DNA of 64,000 nt from JAOUEA01 sp963790335. Lineage in GTDB: Bacteria > Actinomycetota > UBA4738 > HRBIN12. This document shows, in pieces, positions 1-9,529 of the stretch (its first letter is position 1; each line of letters opens with the position of its first letter). The stretch is taken from the NCBI GenBank assembly GCA_963790335.1, contig CAWBOB010000002.1:62001-126000 (forward strand). The letters run 5' to 3'. Both the position numbers and the translations under genes were made by a program. The notes under the pieces are model-generated. The model saw only the letters and a list, made by a program, of their open reading frames with translations, made no database searches and was not told the DNA's origin.

Positions 1-1
1 C

Positions 2-649
2 TGGGAGGTCGCGATCGAGAAGACGGGCGCCTACCTCTACTCGAGGCTGCTGCTCGCGCTCGTCGCGGGACTGACCACGTTCGTCGTGCTGACGGTGCTC
101 GGCATCCCGTTCGCCGTGCCCCTCGCCATGTGGATGGGGCTCGTGTCCCAATTCATCCCGACCGTCGGCACCTACATCGCGATGTCGCTTCCGTTGCTGG
201 TGACGGTCGTGGAAAGCCCCTTCCGGGCGCTCGTGCTGTTCGCGTTCTTCACCGCCTACCAGCAGGTGGAGAACTACGTGCTCGGGCCGCGGATCACCGC
301 CAAGACGATGGAGCTGCACGCAGCGGTCGCCTTCGGGTGCGCCATCGCGGGGGCGAGCGTCGCCGGCTTCCTCGGAGCATTCATCGCCCTTCCGGTGGCC
401 GCCATCGTGCAGGCGCTCGTCTCGAGCGCGCTCGATCGTCACGACGTGATCGAGGCCGATCTCACGCGCGAGGTCGATCCCGAGGATGCGAAGGTGGAGT
501 TCGAGGAGCAGCGGCGCCTGGCAAGGGCGCGTGGCGGCCGGTCCCTGCTCGCCGCCGTGCGCATGCGGCTCGCGGGGGCTCGCCACCGCCCTGGCGACGA
601 GCGCCCGCCTCCTGATCGGCAGCCATCGAGGGAACCCGGCGACCCGTAG
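2..649 (+). CDS. AI-2E family transporter, C-terminal part (5' end outside window)
   Basis: The reading frame is open from the first bases of the window, so the N-terminus lies outside it; about 215 residues are visible. The first two thirds are strongly hydrophobic, with several membrane segments. The stretch with FIPTVGTYIA and the motif QQVENYVLGPRI are typical of the AI-2E/PerM family (PF01594) of polytopic membrane proteins. Family members have been linked to autoinducer-2 export or Na+/H+ exchange, so the substrate here is unknown. The last 60 residues form a charged, Arg/Pro-rich cytoplasmic tail. The gene converges on the sensor kinase that follows, and the two share a hairpin terminator. 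Confidence 0.85.
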   Translation, partial: WEVAIEKTGAYLYSRLLLALVAGLTTFVVLTVLGIPFAVPLAMWMGLVSQFIPTVGTYIAMSLPLLVTVVESPFRALVLFAFFTAYQQVENYVLGPRITAKTMELHAAVAFGCAIAGASVAGFLGAFIALPVAAIVQALVSSALDRHDVIEADLTREVDPEDAKVEFEEQRRLARARGGRSLLAAVRMRLAGARHRPGDERPPPDRQPSREPGDP

Positions 650-654
650 GCCCG

Positions 655-682
655 CCGCCTCATCCGAGCTCGGCTGAGGCGG
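655..682. terminator. Bidirectional hairpin terminator between convergent genes
   Basis: The arms CCGCCTCA and TGAGGCGG flank a loop whose core CCGAGCTCGG is itself self-complementary. The whole element can fold into a stem of about 13 pairs with one mismatch. It starts 6 bases after the transporter stop. The kinase stop codon on the minus strand (660-662) lies inside the left arm. There is no T-tract, as is common in high-GC Actinomycetota. Confidence 0.6.
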
Positions 683-3600
683 GTGCGAGGTCGTCGTCGG
701 AGGATCCCGCTCGGACGACGGAGCCCGGGTCCGACGGGAGGAAGACGCGGAACGAAGCGCCACCCCCCGGCCGATCTTCGGCCCACGCTCGACCGCGGTG
801 GAGCTCCGCGAACCTCGCGACCAACGAGAGTCCGACGCCGGTGCCGGGGGCGTGGGCAGACGCCCGGATCCGCCTGACGGAACGGCTCGAAGATGACGCC
901 ACGGAGCTCCTCGGCCACGCCGGGGCCGTCGTCCTCGACGATCAACAGGACGCCCGCCTCCGAGCGCTCGAGCCGGACCCAGATGCGACTCGACGCGGGG
1001 GTGTGCCGCACGGCGTTGATCACCAGGTTCTCGACGATCCGTTCGAGCTTGGGCGGATCGACGGGCATCACGAGGGGCTGGGCGTCGACCTCGATGGCCC
1101 GGTCGCCCAGCATGTCGAGGCTCTCCACCGAGCGATGGATCAGCGCCGCCACGTCGATGGTCCGATACTGGGGCTCGACGATCCCTCGGTTCAGGCGGTC
1201 GATGTCGAGCAGGTCCTTCAGCAGTCGGTCGAGCTTGCGCGCGTTGAACGCCAGGCGCTCCAACAGATCGCCGCGGTCCTCGTCGCCCATGTCGGGCGCC
1301 CGCTCGAGCGTGATCGACAGGCCCAGGATCGACGTGAGCGGACTGCGGAGCTCGTGCGAGACCGCCGCGAGGAAGGTGTTCTTCATGTCATCGAGCGCCC
1401 GGAGCCTCGCCGCGGCCTCCCGCTCGTGGCGCTCGGAATCACGCAGGGATTGCTCGGCCAGCTTGCGCTCGGTGATGTCCATCAGCACGCCTTGCAGGAA
1501 GGCCGGCTCTCCAGCGGCATCGGTGATGAAGGTGATCTCGTCGTGGACCCAGATCGCACGACCGTCGGGGGTGGTGACGCGGTACTCCGCCTGCCAGTCG
1601 CGGTGGGCGCCGACGGCCTCCAGGTAGCCGCGCCGGACGTGGTCCCGGTCCTCGGGTGCGATGATCCTCAACCAGATCTCGGGCTCGTCGATCCACTCCT
1701 GCGGGGTCACGCCGACGATGTGCTCGATCTGCGGGCTCACGTAGACCGACCGCATCGAGGCGTCTGCACGGTCCAGGTAGATGGCCGCCGGCACGTGTTC
1801 CACGATGGCGCGGTAGCGCTCCTCGGCCTCGGTGAGGCGCCGCGCCGCCTGCTCTCGCTCGATCGCGGCGCCCAGGGTGCTCGCGACGACCCTGATGGCA
1901 TCGATCTCAGCGTGCTGCCACACGCGGTCGGCGTCGCAGTCGTCGAGGCCGATCGAGCCCCACCACGCTCCGTCGGCGAACACGGGCATCACCATGATCG
2001 ATCGGATGCCGAGATCGACGAACGGTTGCCGCTCGGCGGGGTCGAGCTTGGCGACGGGCCCGTGGATCACGTCGCCCTGCTCGAGCGACGCTTCCCACCT
2101 CGCGAAGTCACCGCCGGCCGTGACGATCGAGGGCGATCGGCCCAGGCTCTCCGGTGCGTCCGCGGCGAGCCATGCGTGGCGCAGTCGGACCCGGCTCTCG
2201 CCGTCCGCTTCGACGTTCTCGAAGACACCCACGCGTGTCGCACCGCCGGCTTCCCCGAGACGAGCCAGCACATCGTCGATGTCGTCGCGCCAGGACCGCG
2301 CGCGCAGGAAGCGTTCCGCCGCGTGTCCCGCGGCCTCGAGGATGCGGTCGCGGCTCGACAACGCCTCCTCGGCGAGCTTGCGTTCCGTGATATCGGTGAG
2401 CACCCCTTGCCACACGTCGTCGTGGCCGGGGGAGCGCACCAGGATCGCGTGGTCGTGGACCCACACCGTCCGGCCGTCCTTGCGCACGATCCGGTGCTCC
2501 ACCTCGTAATCCTCGCCCGTCTCGTTCGTGCGGTTGGACTCCGCGATCACGCGCGGGCGATCGTCGGGGTGGATCAGCTCGATCCACAGATCGGGGGTCG
2601 CGAGACGTTCCTCGGGGGTATAGCCCGTCAGTGGTTCGTACTGCGGGCTCACGTAGTGGGCCGTCGCGATCTCGTCGGCGGCGTCGATATAGACCACCGC
2701 TGGAAGCTGTTCCACCAAGCGACGGAACCGCTCCTCGGCCTCAGCCAGCGCCATCTCGGCGTGACGCCGCTCGGTCACGTCCTGGATGAGCCCCTGCCAG
2801 ACCGTCGTGCCGTCGCCCCGATGCACCACGGCCGAGCTGTCGTGCACCCACACGACGGAGCCGTCCTTGCGTACCAGCCGGTACTCGACATCGAAGGGCT
2901 CGAGCGTTCGGTCGGTGCGCCTGGCCTCGGCGACGATCGCGACCCGATCCTCCTCGTGGATGCGGGACTCCCAGGATCCCGGTGAGGACCATTCCTGCTG
3001 GGTGAACCCCACCAGGTCGAGGATCTGCGGCGACACGTAGTTCACACGATCGCCCTCGACCCGATCATGCACGTCACTACGGTAGGTGACGGCGGGCAGA
3101 CGCTCGACGAGTGAGCGATAGCGTGCCTCAGCTTCGAGCACCTGCTGCTTGGTCGCACGCTCGAGGGTCACGTCGTACATGACGCCGCGGTAGCACGTCA
3201 CGCCGTCATCGGTGGCCGGGCTGGCCTCGTCCCGGATCCAGATCTCCTCGCCTGCCAAGGTTCGCATGCGGTACTCAGCCGCGAACCGTGAGCTCGCGTC
3301 CACCGCCGCGTTCCAGGTCGACACCACGTCCTCGAGGTCGTCGGGATGCACGCGTGATCGCCAGAGGTTCGGATCCTCGAGCCATCGTTGCGGGGCGAAC
3401 CCGACGAGACGCTCGATCTGCGGGCTGATGTACGACATGGCGGAGCCGCCGCCCTCGTCTGCGTGATGCCACGTGTAGGCGACCACCGGTGCATGCTCGA
3501 TCATCGTCTGGTACTTGGCTTCGGCCTCGGTGCGTCGCCGCCATTCCGCGCGGCCCCGTCGCCGTTGCGACACGGCCAGCATGCCGACGGCACACGCGGT

Positions 3601-3792
3601 GACGAGCAGGAATCCCTCCGACGAGCCGGCGAAGGCCGGAGACGCCGACCCGATCGCGTCGTGGATCGCGGTGAACACCCCGCTCACGATCCCCACGCCG
3701 AACAACACGACAGCGACCGCCACGACCATCAGGTCGCGCCGGATCGTCGACCGCTCTCGGTCGGGTTCGGGTATCTCGCGTCGGGAGCTCAC
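660..3792 (-). CDS. Multi-PAS/GAF sensor histidine kinase, interrupted by a frameshift
   Basis: A membrane-associated histidine kinase of about 1043 residues once the frameshift is repaired. In order: two transmembrane segments (about 22-46 and 60-75), PAS domains (about 90-214, 222-344 and 354-464), a GAF domain (about 474-644), a fourth PAS (about 655-775), a HisKA box SHELRSPLTS with the phospho-acceptor His near residue 813, and a HATPase_c domain (N box ENLVINAVRH, then VEDDGPGVAEE). After EPFRQADP the frame changes, and the G2 box GTGVGLSLVARF is read one base over. One extra G in the GGG run at 863-865 explains this. The GTG start at 3792 is chosen because residues further upstream only shadow the E1 beta gene. 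Its partner regulator is not adjacent, and the ligand is unknown. Confidence 0.8.
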
Positions 3793-3862
3793 ATCCGCTA
3801 TCGGGTATCGACGGCGGAGCCGGGGGCCTGAACCCTGCCTGAGCGGCGATGACCGGTGACGG

Positions 3863-4852
3863 TCAGGCGTGCGCGAGCTCGAGCATGCGCCGGTACACCT
3901 GGTCGGGTTCCGGCTCCATGTAGAGATGCTCGAGGGGCGCGGCGAACGGCATGGCGGGGATGTCGGGGCCGCCGATCCTGACGATCGGAGCGTCGAGATC
4001 GAACATGGCCTGCTCGGCGATCGTGGCGACGATCTCGGCACCGGCGCCGTACGTGCGGTTGTCCTCGTACACGACGATCGCCTTCGACGTTCGTCGCACC
4101 GACCCGAGGATCGTGTCGGTGTCGAGGGGTGCGAGCGAGCGCACATCGACCACCTCGGCCGAGACGCCCTCGTCCGCCTGCAGTCGTGACGCGGCCTCGA
4201 GGCACACGTGCAGCGCGTACCCATAGCTCACGCACGTGAGATCGGTGCCCTCTCGCTTGATGTCGGCCGCGCCGATCGGCACGAGGTGAGGTTCGTCGGG
4301 CACCTCGCCGGTGATCGCGCGGTAGGTCTTCTTGTGCTCGAGGAACAGCACCGGGTCGGGGTCGGCGATCGCCGAGCGCAGCAGGCCGGCCGCGTCGGCG
4401 GGGGTCGCGGGCATCACGACCTTGAGTCCGGGCACGTGCGCGTAGAACGCTTCGATGGACTGCGAGTGGTAGAGCGCGCCGTGGATACCGCCGCCGCATG
4501 GCGTCCTGATCACGAGTGGGCATCCGAACGCCCCGTTCGACCGGTAGCGGATGCGGGCCGCCTCGGAGACGATCTGATCGAACGCCGGGTGGATGAAGTC
4601 GGCGAACTGGATCTCGGCCACCGGCAACAGGCCGTGCAGGGCCATGCCGATCGCGATCCCCACCAGGCCGGATTCCGCCAGCGGCGTGTCGATGACCCGC
4701 TGCTCACCGAACTCCTCCATCCAGCCGACGCTGATGCGGAAGACCCCGCCGCGGTTGCCGACGTCCTCGCCGAGCAGCACGATGCGGTCGTCGTCGGCCA
4801 TCTCGTCGTGCAAGGCGTCGCGGATCGCGGTGACGACGTTCTTCTCGGTCAT
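3863..4852 (-). CDS. 2-oxoacid dehydrogenase E1 component, beta subunit (branched-chain type)
   Basis: A 329-residue transketolase-like E1 beta subunit. With E1 alpha it forms the thiamine-diphosphate-dependent decarboxylase of a pyruvate or branched-chain 2-oxoacid dehydrogenase complex. The start MTEKNVVTAIRDALHDEMA, the motif LLGEDVGNRGGVFRIS and the C-terminal dimerisation region (VDVRSLAPLDTDTILGSV) are typical. It overlaps the upstream E1 alpha gene by 4 bases (ATGA), indicating translational coupling. This pair has no E2 beside it; a second E1 pair with E2 and E3 lies at 11-16 kb. Substrate preference cannot be decided from sequence alone. Confidence 0.9.
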   Translation of the reverse strand: MTEKNVVTAIRDALHDEMADDDRIVLLGEDVGNRGGVFRISVGWMEEFGEQRVIDTPLAESGLVGIAIGMALHGLLPVAEIQFADFIHPAFDQIVSEAARIRYRSNGAFGCPLVIRTPCGGGIHGALYHSQSIEAFYAHVPGLKVVMPATPADAAGLLRSAIADPDPVLFLEHKKTYRAITGEVPDEPHLVPIGAADIKREGTDLTCVSYGYALHVCLEAASRLQADEGVSAEVVDVRSLAPLDTDTILGSVRRTSKAIVVYEDNRTYGAGAEIVATIAEQAMFDLDAPIVRIGGPDIPAMPFAAPLEHLYMEPEPDQVYRRMLELAHA

Positions 4853-5874
4853 GGCCCGCCGCGATCGGTCGGCTCAGCGAACACGAACCGCATCGCCGAC
4901 GAGGGATCGGGATCCTCGGCTTCCCACGCCGCGGCGAGCGCCTCGTCGATCTCAGCCTTGACGGTCGTTCGCAGCTCGTCGTCGCCACGCTCGTCGAGCA
5001 GACGGTGCTCGCGCATGTAGGCGGCCAGCACGTGCACGGGATCGTGCCGGCGAGCTTGCTCCACCTCGTCCCGAGAGCGGTAGGTCTTGTCGTCGTCATC
5101 GCTCGTGTGCCCTAGGAACCGGTAGGTCATGCACTCGATGAGGGTCGGTCCTTCGCCGGCGCGAGCGCGGTCGTGGGCTGCCCGCATCGCTGCGTAGCAC
5201 GCGAGCACGTCGTTGCCGTCGACCACGACCCCCGGGAACCCGTATCCGGCCGCGCGATCGGCCACGTGCTCAACGGCCATCTGCTTGGACTGCGGCACGC
5301 TGATGGCGTAGCGGTTGTTCTCACAGACGAAGATCACCGGAAGCCGGTGGATGCCGGCGAAGTTGAGCCCTTCGTGCCAATCACCTTCGCTGGTGGCCCC
5401 GTCGCCGAACCAACACCCGACCACGGCGTCCTCGTCGCGGTACTTGATCGCGTACGCGATGCCGGCGGCATGCGGCACCTGGGTCGCGATCGGCGAGGAG
5501 CCGGTGATGATGCCGAGCTCCGCATGGCCCCAGTGCGACGGCATCTGACGTCCGCCGCTCGCCGGATCGGCGGCCTTGGCGAAGATGCCCAGGAACACCT
5601 CGTACGGAGTCATGCCGGCCGCGAGCACCAGCGCCCCATCGCGGTAGTAGGGGAGCCAGATGTCACGCCCCTTGCGCATGGCCCACGCGGTGCCGACCTG
5701 ACACGCCTCGTGCCCTTCCGCCGGAACGACGAACGGCGCCCGCCCCATGCGGTTCTGTCGCAGCGCAGCCTCGTCGAGCAACCGTGCCGTGAGCACCAGT
5801 CGATACATCGTGCGCAGCTCGTCATCGGAGAGTCCGAGCTGCTCGTGCGGGCTTGGCTCGACACGCGTGGCCAC
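4849..5874 (-). CDS. 2-oxoacid dehydrogenase E1 component, alpha subunit (branched-chain type)
   Basis: A 341-residue thiamine-diphosphate E1 alpha subunit. The cofactor-binding motif is GDGATSEGDWHEGLNFA, ending in the CENNRYAIS segment. The motif FLGHTSDDDDKTYRS resembles the phosphorylation-loop region of branched-chain 2-oxoacid dehydrogenases more than that of pyruvate dehydrogenases. The GTG at 5874 is chosen because GGAG sits 9 bases upstream; longer readings would run into the divergent copper promoter. It forms a two-gene operon with E1 beta and is divergent from the copper genes. Confidence 0.88.
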   Translation of the reverse strand: MATRVEPSPHEQLGLSDDELRTMYRLVLTARLLDEAALRQNRMGRAPFVVPAEGHEACQVGTAWAMRKGRDIWLPYYRDGALVLAAGMTPYEVFLGIFAKAADPASGGRQMPSHWGHAELGIITGSSPIATQVPHAAGIAYAIKYRDEDAVVGCWFGDGATSEGDWHEGLNFAGIHRLPVIFVCENNRYAISVPQSKQMAVEHVADRAAGYGFPGVVVDGNDVLACYAAMRAAHDRARAGEGPTLIECMTYRFLGHTSDDDDKTYRSRDEVEQARRHDPVHVLAAYMREHRLLDERGDDELRTTVKAEIDEALAAAWEAEDPDPSSAMRFVFAEPTDRGGP

Positions 5875-5904
5875 TAGTTGGAGCTCCGTCGCATCGGTGC
5901 GGCG

Positions 5905-5910
5905 AGCATA
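5905..5910 (-). promoter_or_regulatory. -10 box for the E1 alpha/beta operon
   Basis: TATGCT on the minus strand, about 31 bases before the GTG start of E1 alpha, leaves room for a short leader carrying the GGAG ribosome site. No convincing -35 is seen. It lies back to back with the copper promoter. Confidence 0.4.
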
Positions 5911-5944
5911 CACCCGGGCACGGCCGGATTCCCCTCGGGGCAAT

Positions 5945-5964
5945 ATACCCCCCCATGGTATGCT
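5945..5964 (+). promoter_or_regulatory. CsoR-like operator overlapping the -10 box of the copper operon
   Basis: The inverted repeat ATACC-N7-GGTAT (5945-5961) has a C-rich centre and resembles operators of CsoR copper sensors. It overlaps a TATGCT -10 box at 5959-5964. Repressor binding would therefore block transcription of the YHS-csoR-copA genes that follow. Regulation by the CsoR protein encoded two genes downstream is inferred. Confidence 0.6.
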
Positions 5965-6004
5965 GAGGCCGATGACCGGGCGAGCGGATACCGAGGAGGC
6001 CAGG

Positions 6005-6169
6005 GTGACAGATCCCGTCTGTGGCATGCAGGTAGAGCCGTCGTCGGCCGCGGCCGCGTGGGAGCACGAAGGCACCACCTATCTCTTCTGCTCGGTGGCA
6101 TGCATGCGCCGTTTCCGTACCGACCCTGCGCACTTCCTGTCGCTGTCCGACGACGAGCGGCACATGTGA
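6005..6169 (+). CDS. Small YHS-domain protein of the copper operon
   Basis: A 54-residue protein that is almost entirely one YHS domain. It opens TDPVCGMQVEP and continues with YLFCSVACMRRF, a TRASH-like metal-binding fold with Cys residues in DPVCGM and FCSVAC. The GTG start is preferred over the ATG at 5972 because a GAGGAGG ribosome site lies just before it and the ATG is too close to the promoter. It is the first gene of the copper operon and probably acts as a cytoplasmic metal-binding or chaperone-like protein passing Cu(I) to CopA. The role is inferred from domain and context. Confidence 0.75.
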   Translation: MTDPVCGMQVEPSSAAAAWEHEGTTYLFCSVACMRRFRTDPAHFLSLSDDERHM

Positions 6170-6178
6170 GGAGGCCGG

Positions 6179-6454
6179 ATGCACGGCTACGAGATGAACA
6201 AGAAGGCACTGCAGGACCGGCTCCGCCGCATCGAGGGACAGGTGCGGGGGTTGCAGCGCATGGTCGACGATGACACGTACTGCATCGACATCCTGACGCA
6301 GCTCAGCTCGGTCCAGGCTGCCCTCCGCGCGGTGGGGATGGGGGTGCTCGACGATCACGTCCGCCACTGTGTGCGTGAGTCGATCGAGCGGGGCGATGCC
6401 GAGGCGAAGATCGGGGAGCTGATGACGGCGGTCGGACGGCTGGCGGGGCGATGA
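6179..6454 (+). CDS. csoR: CsoR-type copper-sensing transcriptional repressor
   Basis: A 91-residue all-helical DUF156/CsoR-RcnR family protein. It shows the signature RLRRIEGQVRGLQRMV and the Cu(I) ligand set Cys35, His60 and Cys64 (DDHVRHCV). In this family Cu(I) binding releases the protein from its operator. A strong ribosome site, GAGGAGG, overlaps the end of the preceding YHS gene. The gene ends 4 bases before copA starts, so the three genes are probably co-transcribed. The ATACC-N7-GGTAT box upstream of the operon is the likely autoregulated target. Confidence 0.88.
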   Translation: MHGYEMNKKALQDRLRRIEGQVRGLQRMVDDDTYCIDILTQLSSVQAALRAVGMGVLDDHVRHCVRESIERGDAEAKIGELMTAVGRLAGR

Positions 6455-6458
6455 GCCG

Positions 6459-8639
6459 GTGACGACCGGGGAACGGCAGATCGTGCTCGACATCGACGGC
6501 ATGACATGCGCGTCGTGCGTCCGCAAGGTGGAGCGGGCTCTCGAGCACGTGCCAGGCATCGGGGAAGCCTCGGTGAACCTCGCGACCCGCACCGCCACGG
6601 TGCACGCCTCGGCTGCGCCGCAGCACGCGGATGTCTCCCCCCTCGTCGATGCGGTGCGACGGGCCGGATACGACGCGCGCGAGCACACCGAGCGGCGCTC
6701 GCCGGACGACGAGGCTCGGGCCTACGGTCGGCGGCTGGCCGTGGCCGCACCCGCGACGATCGCCGTGCTCTGGGCGACCTTCGTTCTGCCACACGCGGCG
6801 TGGAGCTCCGGCTTCGCGTGGGTGCTCACGACCCCCGTGGTCTTCGTCGCCGGATGGCCGTTCCTGCGGGCGGCCTGGCGGGCCGGGCGCCACGGCTCGA
6901 CCACGATGGACACCCTCATCTCGCTCGGCGCCGTCTCGGCCTACGGATACAGCGCCGCGTCCGAGCTGCTCGGGCGCGACGAGCACTACTTCGACACCGC
7001 GGCGGTGATCGTGACGCTGATCCTCGTCGGCAAGGTGTTGGAAGCCCGTGCACGCTCGAGCGCCGGCGACGCCTCGAGGATGCTGCTCGAACGTCAGCCC
7101 CGGCACGCCACCCTTCTCCTCGACGGAGCCGAGCAGCTCACGCCGATCGACGAGATCCGGCCGGGCCAGCTCGTCGTGGTCCGAGCGGGCGAGGCGATCC
7201 CGGTCGACGGCGTCGTCAGGGAGGGAACATCGTGGGTCGACCTCTCCTTGATCACCGGTGAATCGGCGCCCGTCGATGTCGGCCCCGGTGACGAGGTGGT
7301 GGGCACCACGATCAACGGGAACGGCCGCCTCGTCGTGTTCGTGACCACGGTCGGGGCTGGCACGAGACTCGCCGAGATCGTCCGGCTGCTCGACGCGGCT
7401 CAAGGATCGAAGGCGCCCGTGCAGCGGGTCGCCGACCGCGTGTCGTCGATCTTCGTGCCGGTCGTGATCGCGGTCGCGGTAGCGACCTTCGTCGGATGGA
7501 TCGTGTTCGCCGACGCCTCGGTGGGCACGTCGATGCTCCACTCGGTCGCGGTGCTGATCATCGCGTGCCCGTGCGCGCTCGGCCTGGCGACGCCCGCCGC
7601 GATCATGACCGGCACCGGACGGGCCGCCGAGCTCGGCCTGCTGTTCAAGGGGGGTGAAGTGTTCGAGGCGACGCGGTCTGCCGACACCGTGCTGCTCGAC
7701 AAGACCGGCACCGTGACCGACGGCGTCATGAGCGTGGTGCAGGTGGTGCCGGCCTCGGGTATCGACACGCATGCGGTCCTCGCCACGGCCGCCGCAGCCG
7801 AGCACGGCTCCCGCCATCCCATCGCTCGTGCCGTGACCGACCACGCACGCGGCCTCGGCGTCGAGGTGCCCGCCTCGACACAGCACCGGACGACACCGGG
7901 AGCCGGTGCCGCCGCCGATGTCGCAGGCGTCGAGGTGCGCGTCGGGCGCCCGGCCGGCCTGCCCGACGAGCTCGATCACGCGACCCAGCGCCTCGCGGAC
8001 GCCGGCGTGACGCCCTTCGGGGTATGGCGCTCGGGCATGCCGATCGGCATCGTGGGCGTCGCCGATCGCCTGAGACCCGATGCGCCGGCGATGGTCCTGC
8101 GGCTGCGCCGTCTGGGACTCGACGTGGCGATGGTCACGGGAGACCACCGGGCGACCGCTCGCTCGATCGCCTCCGAGGCAGGCATCGACGACGTCGTGGC
8201 CGAGGCCAGTCCCGAGGGGAAGGTCGAGCACGTGGCCACCCTGCGTGCTGCGGGCCGGCGCGTGATCTTCGTGGGTGACGGCCTGAACGACGCACCGGCA
8301 CTCGCAGCTGCCGACGTGGGGGTCGCGATGGGCGGAGGGACCGACGTCGCTCTCGCGGCGGCTGAGGTCAACGTGCTGGGCGATCGCCTCTCGCTCGTGG
8401 CCGACGCCCTCGATCTCGCGCGACGCACCTACCGCGTCATCGGGCAGAACCTGTTCTGGGCATTCGCCTACAACGTGGTGATGATCCCGCTCGCCGTCTT
8501 CGGCGTACTCGACCCCATGTGGGCCGCTGCGGCGATGGCGGTGTCCAGCGTGACCGTGGTCCTCAACGCCCTCAGGCTGCGCCGGTATCGACCGCCGAAC
8601 GCCCCTCCGGTCTCGCCCGTCGCACCGGCGAGCGTGTGA
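6459..8639 (+). CDS. copA: Copper-translocating P1B-type ATPase
   Basis: A 726-residue heavy-metal ATPase that exports Cu(I) across the cytoplasmic membrane. A single N-terminal HMA domain carries GMTCASC (Cys17, Cys20). The transmembrane CPC motif (ACPCALGLATPA) lies near residue 370, the phosphorylated Asp is D414 in DKTGTVTDG, the SRHPIA motif marks the nucleotide-binding domain, and the hinge GDGLNDAPALAAADVGVA follows. CPC plus SRHPIA is the P1B-1 copper pattern. Translation starts at a GTG 5 bases after csoR ends. Length is usual for a one-HMA CopA. Confidence 0.93.
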   Translation: MTTGERQIVLDIDGMTCASCVRKVERALEHVPGIGEASVNLATRTATVHASAAPQHADVSPLVDAVRRAGYDAREHTERRSPDDEARAYGRRLAVAAPATIAVLWATFVLPHAAWSSGFAWVLTTPVVFVAGWPFLRAAWRAGRHGSTTMDTLISLGAVSAYGYSAASELLGRDEHYFDTAAVIVTLILVGKVLEARARSSAGDASRMLLERQPRHATLLLDGAEQLTPIDEIRPGQLVVVRAGEAIPVDGVVREGTSWVDLSLITGESAPVDVGPGDEVVGTTINGNGRLVVFVTTVGAGTRLAEIVRLLDAAQGSKAPVQRVADRVSSIFVPVVIAVAVATFVGWIVFADASVGTSMLHSVAVLIIACPCALGLATPAAIMTGTGRAAELGLLFKGGEVFEATRSADTVLLDKTGTVTDGVMSVVQVVPASGIDTHAVLATAAAAEHGSRHPIARAVTDHARGLGVEVPASTQHRTTPGAGAAADVAGVEVRVGRPAGLPDELDHATQRLADAGVTPFGVWRSGMPIGIVGVADRLRPDAPAMVLRLRRLGLDVAMVTGDHRATARSIASEAGIDDVVAEASPEGKVEHVATLRAAGRRVIFVGDGLNDAPALAAADVGVAMGGGTDVALAAAEVNVLGDRLSLVADALDLARRTYRVIGQNLFWAFAYNVVMIPLAVFGVLDPMWAAAAMAVSSVTVVLNALRLRRYRPPNAPPVSPVAPASV

Positions 8640-8651
8640 GAGGCTGAAGCC

Positions 8652-9515
8652 ATGGTCGACATGAGCGGCATGGGTGCTCCGAGGGTCGCCCCGGAACAGG
8701 CGGCCCCGGGCTCAGATGGGTTCGCCGGACCACACGTGGTCGATGTCACCGACGCGGATTTCGAGCAGGTGGTGATCCAGGGGTCGATGCAGCGCCCCGT
8801 GGTGGTCGACATGTGGGCGTCATGGTGTGCACCCTGTCGCACGCTCGGGCCGATCCTCGAGAAGGTCGCCGCCGAGCGCGGGGGAGGCTTCCTGCTGGCC
8901 AAGCTCGACGTCGACGCGAACGCGGTCGGCAACGCGCTCCTGCAAGCGGTGCAGAGCCAGGGCATCCCCACCGTCGTCGCGTTCAGCGGTGGGCAGCCGG
9001 TCAACATGTTCATCGGCGCGTACCCCGAGCAGGAGGTGAACCGCTTCATCGACGAGATCATGCCGAGCGAGGCGCAGGTCGAGGTCGAGGAGGCGCTGGC
9101 GGTCGAAGCGATCGGCGATGTCGCGACGGCCGAGGCAGGGTTCCGGGAAGCGCTCGCGAAGGAGCCCGAGAACAAGGAAGCCGCGATCGGCCTCGCGCGG
9201 ATCGCGTTGGGACGAGGCGACGTCGGCGAGGCCTCGGCGCTCGTGCAGCCCCTGCTTCCCGACGCCGAAGCCGAGACCGTGATGTCGGCGGTGCGCGTCT
9301 CGGAGTGGGCCGATATCGAGGGTGATGATCCGCTTTCCCAGGCGAGACGAGCTGCGGCCGAACGCCACTGGCGGGAGGCGCTCGAGGGCATGCTCGCGGC
9401 GTTCGACGTCGATCCGGCCGCTGCGCGTGAGGCGATGGTCGACGTGTTCGCGACGCTCGGAGACGACCCTCTCGTGGCGGAGTTCCGGCCGAAGCTCGCC
9501 GCGCGGCTGTTCTGA
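8652..9515 (+). CDS. Thioredoxin domain protein with C-terminal TPR-like region (CnoX/YbbN type)
   Basis: A 287-residue cytoplasmic protein. The N-terminal thioredoxin fold carries active-site WCAPC (Cys59, Cys62). An alpha-helical region from about residue 145 to the end has TPR-like repeats (AEAGFREALAKEPENKEAAIGLARI) and the YbbN-type end. E. coli CnoX/YbbN is a holdase that protects proteins from chlorine stress and passes them to chaperonins. Here the intact CXXC suggests it may also be redox-active. It starts 12 bases after copA and may be read through from the copper operon. Confidence 0.8.
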   Translation: MVDMSGMGAPRVAPEQAAPGSDGFAGPHVVDVTDADFEQVVIQGSMQRPVVVDMWASWCAPCRTLGPILEKVAAERGGGFLLAKLDVDANAVGNALLQAVQSQGIPTVVAFSGGQPVNMFIGAYPEQEVNRFIDEIMPSEAQVEVEEALAVEAIGDVATAEAGFREALAKEPENKEAAIGLARIALGRGDVGEASALVQPLLPDAEAETVMSAVRVSEWADIEGDDPLSQARRAAAERHWREALEGMLAAFDVDPAAAREAMVDVFATLGDDPLVAEFRPKLAARLF

Positions 9516-9529
9516 AGCGGCGGTCTGCG

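Noticed and set aside
439..660. Extension of the kinase frame to 439
   Set aside because: After the frameshift the residues beyond EPFRQADP in that frame are not HATPase-like; the true end is at 660 in the neighbouring frame.
841..2985. Long open frame (714 codons) on the plus strand
   Set aside because: It is antisense to the PAS kinase. Its product lacks domains and shows the His/Arg/Asp-rich pattern of a GC-rich shadow, while the minus strand holds clear PAS, GAF and HisKA motifs.
5972..6004. ATG 5972 as start of the YHS protein
   Set aside because: It lies 8 bases after the -10 box, and the GTG at 6005 has a GAGGAGG ribosome site. The added 11 residues are not part of the YHS domain.
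6303..8231. Long minus-strand frame opposite copA
   Set aside because: CopA motifs in order on the plus strand leave no room for a real antisense gene.
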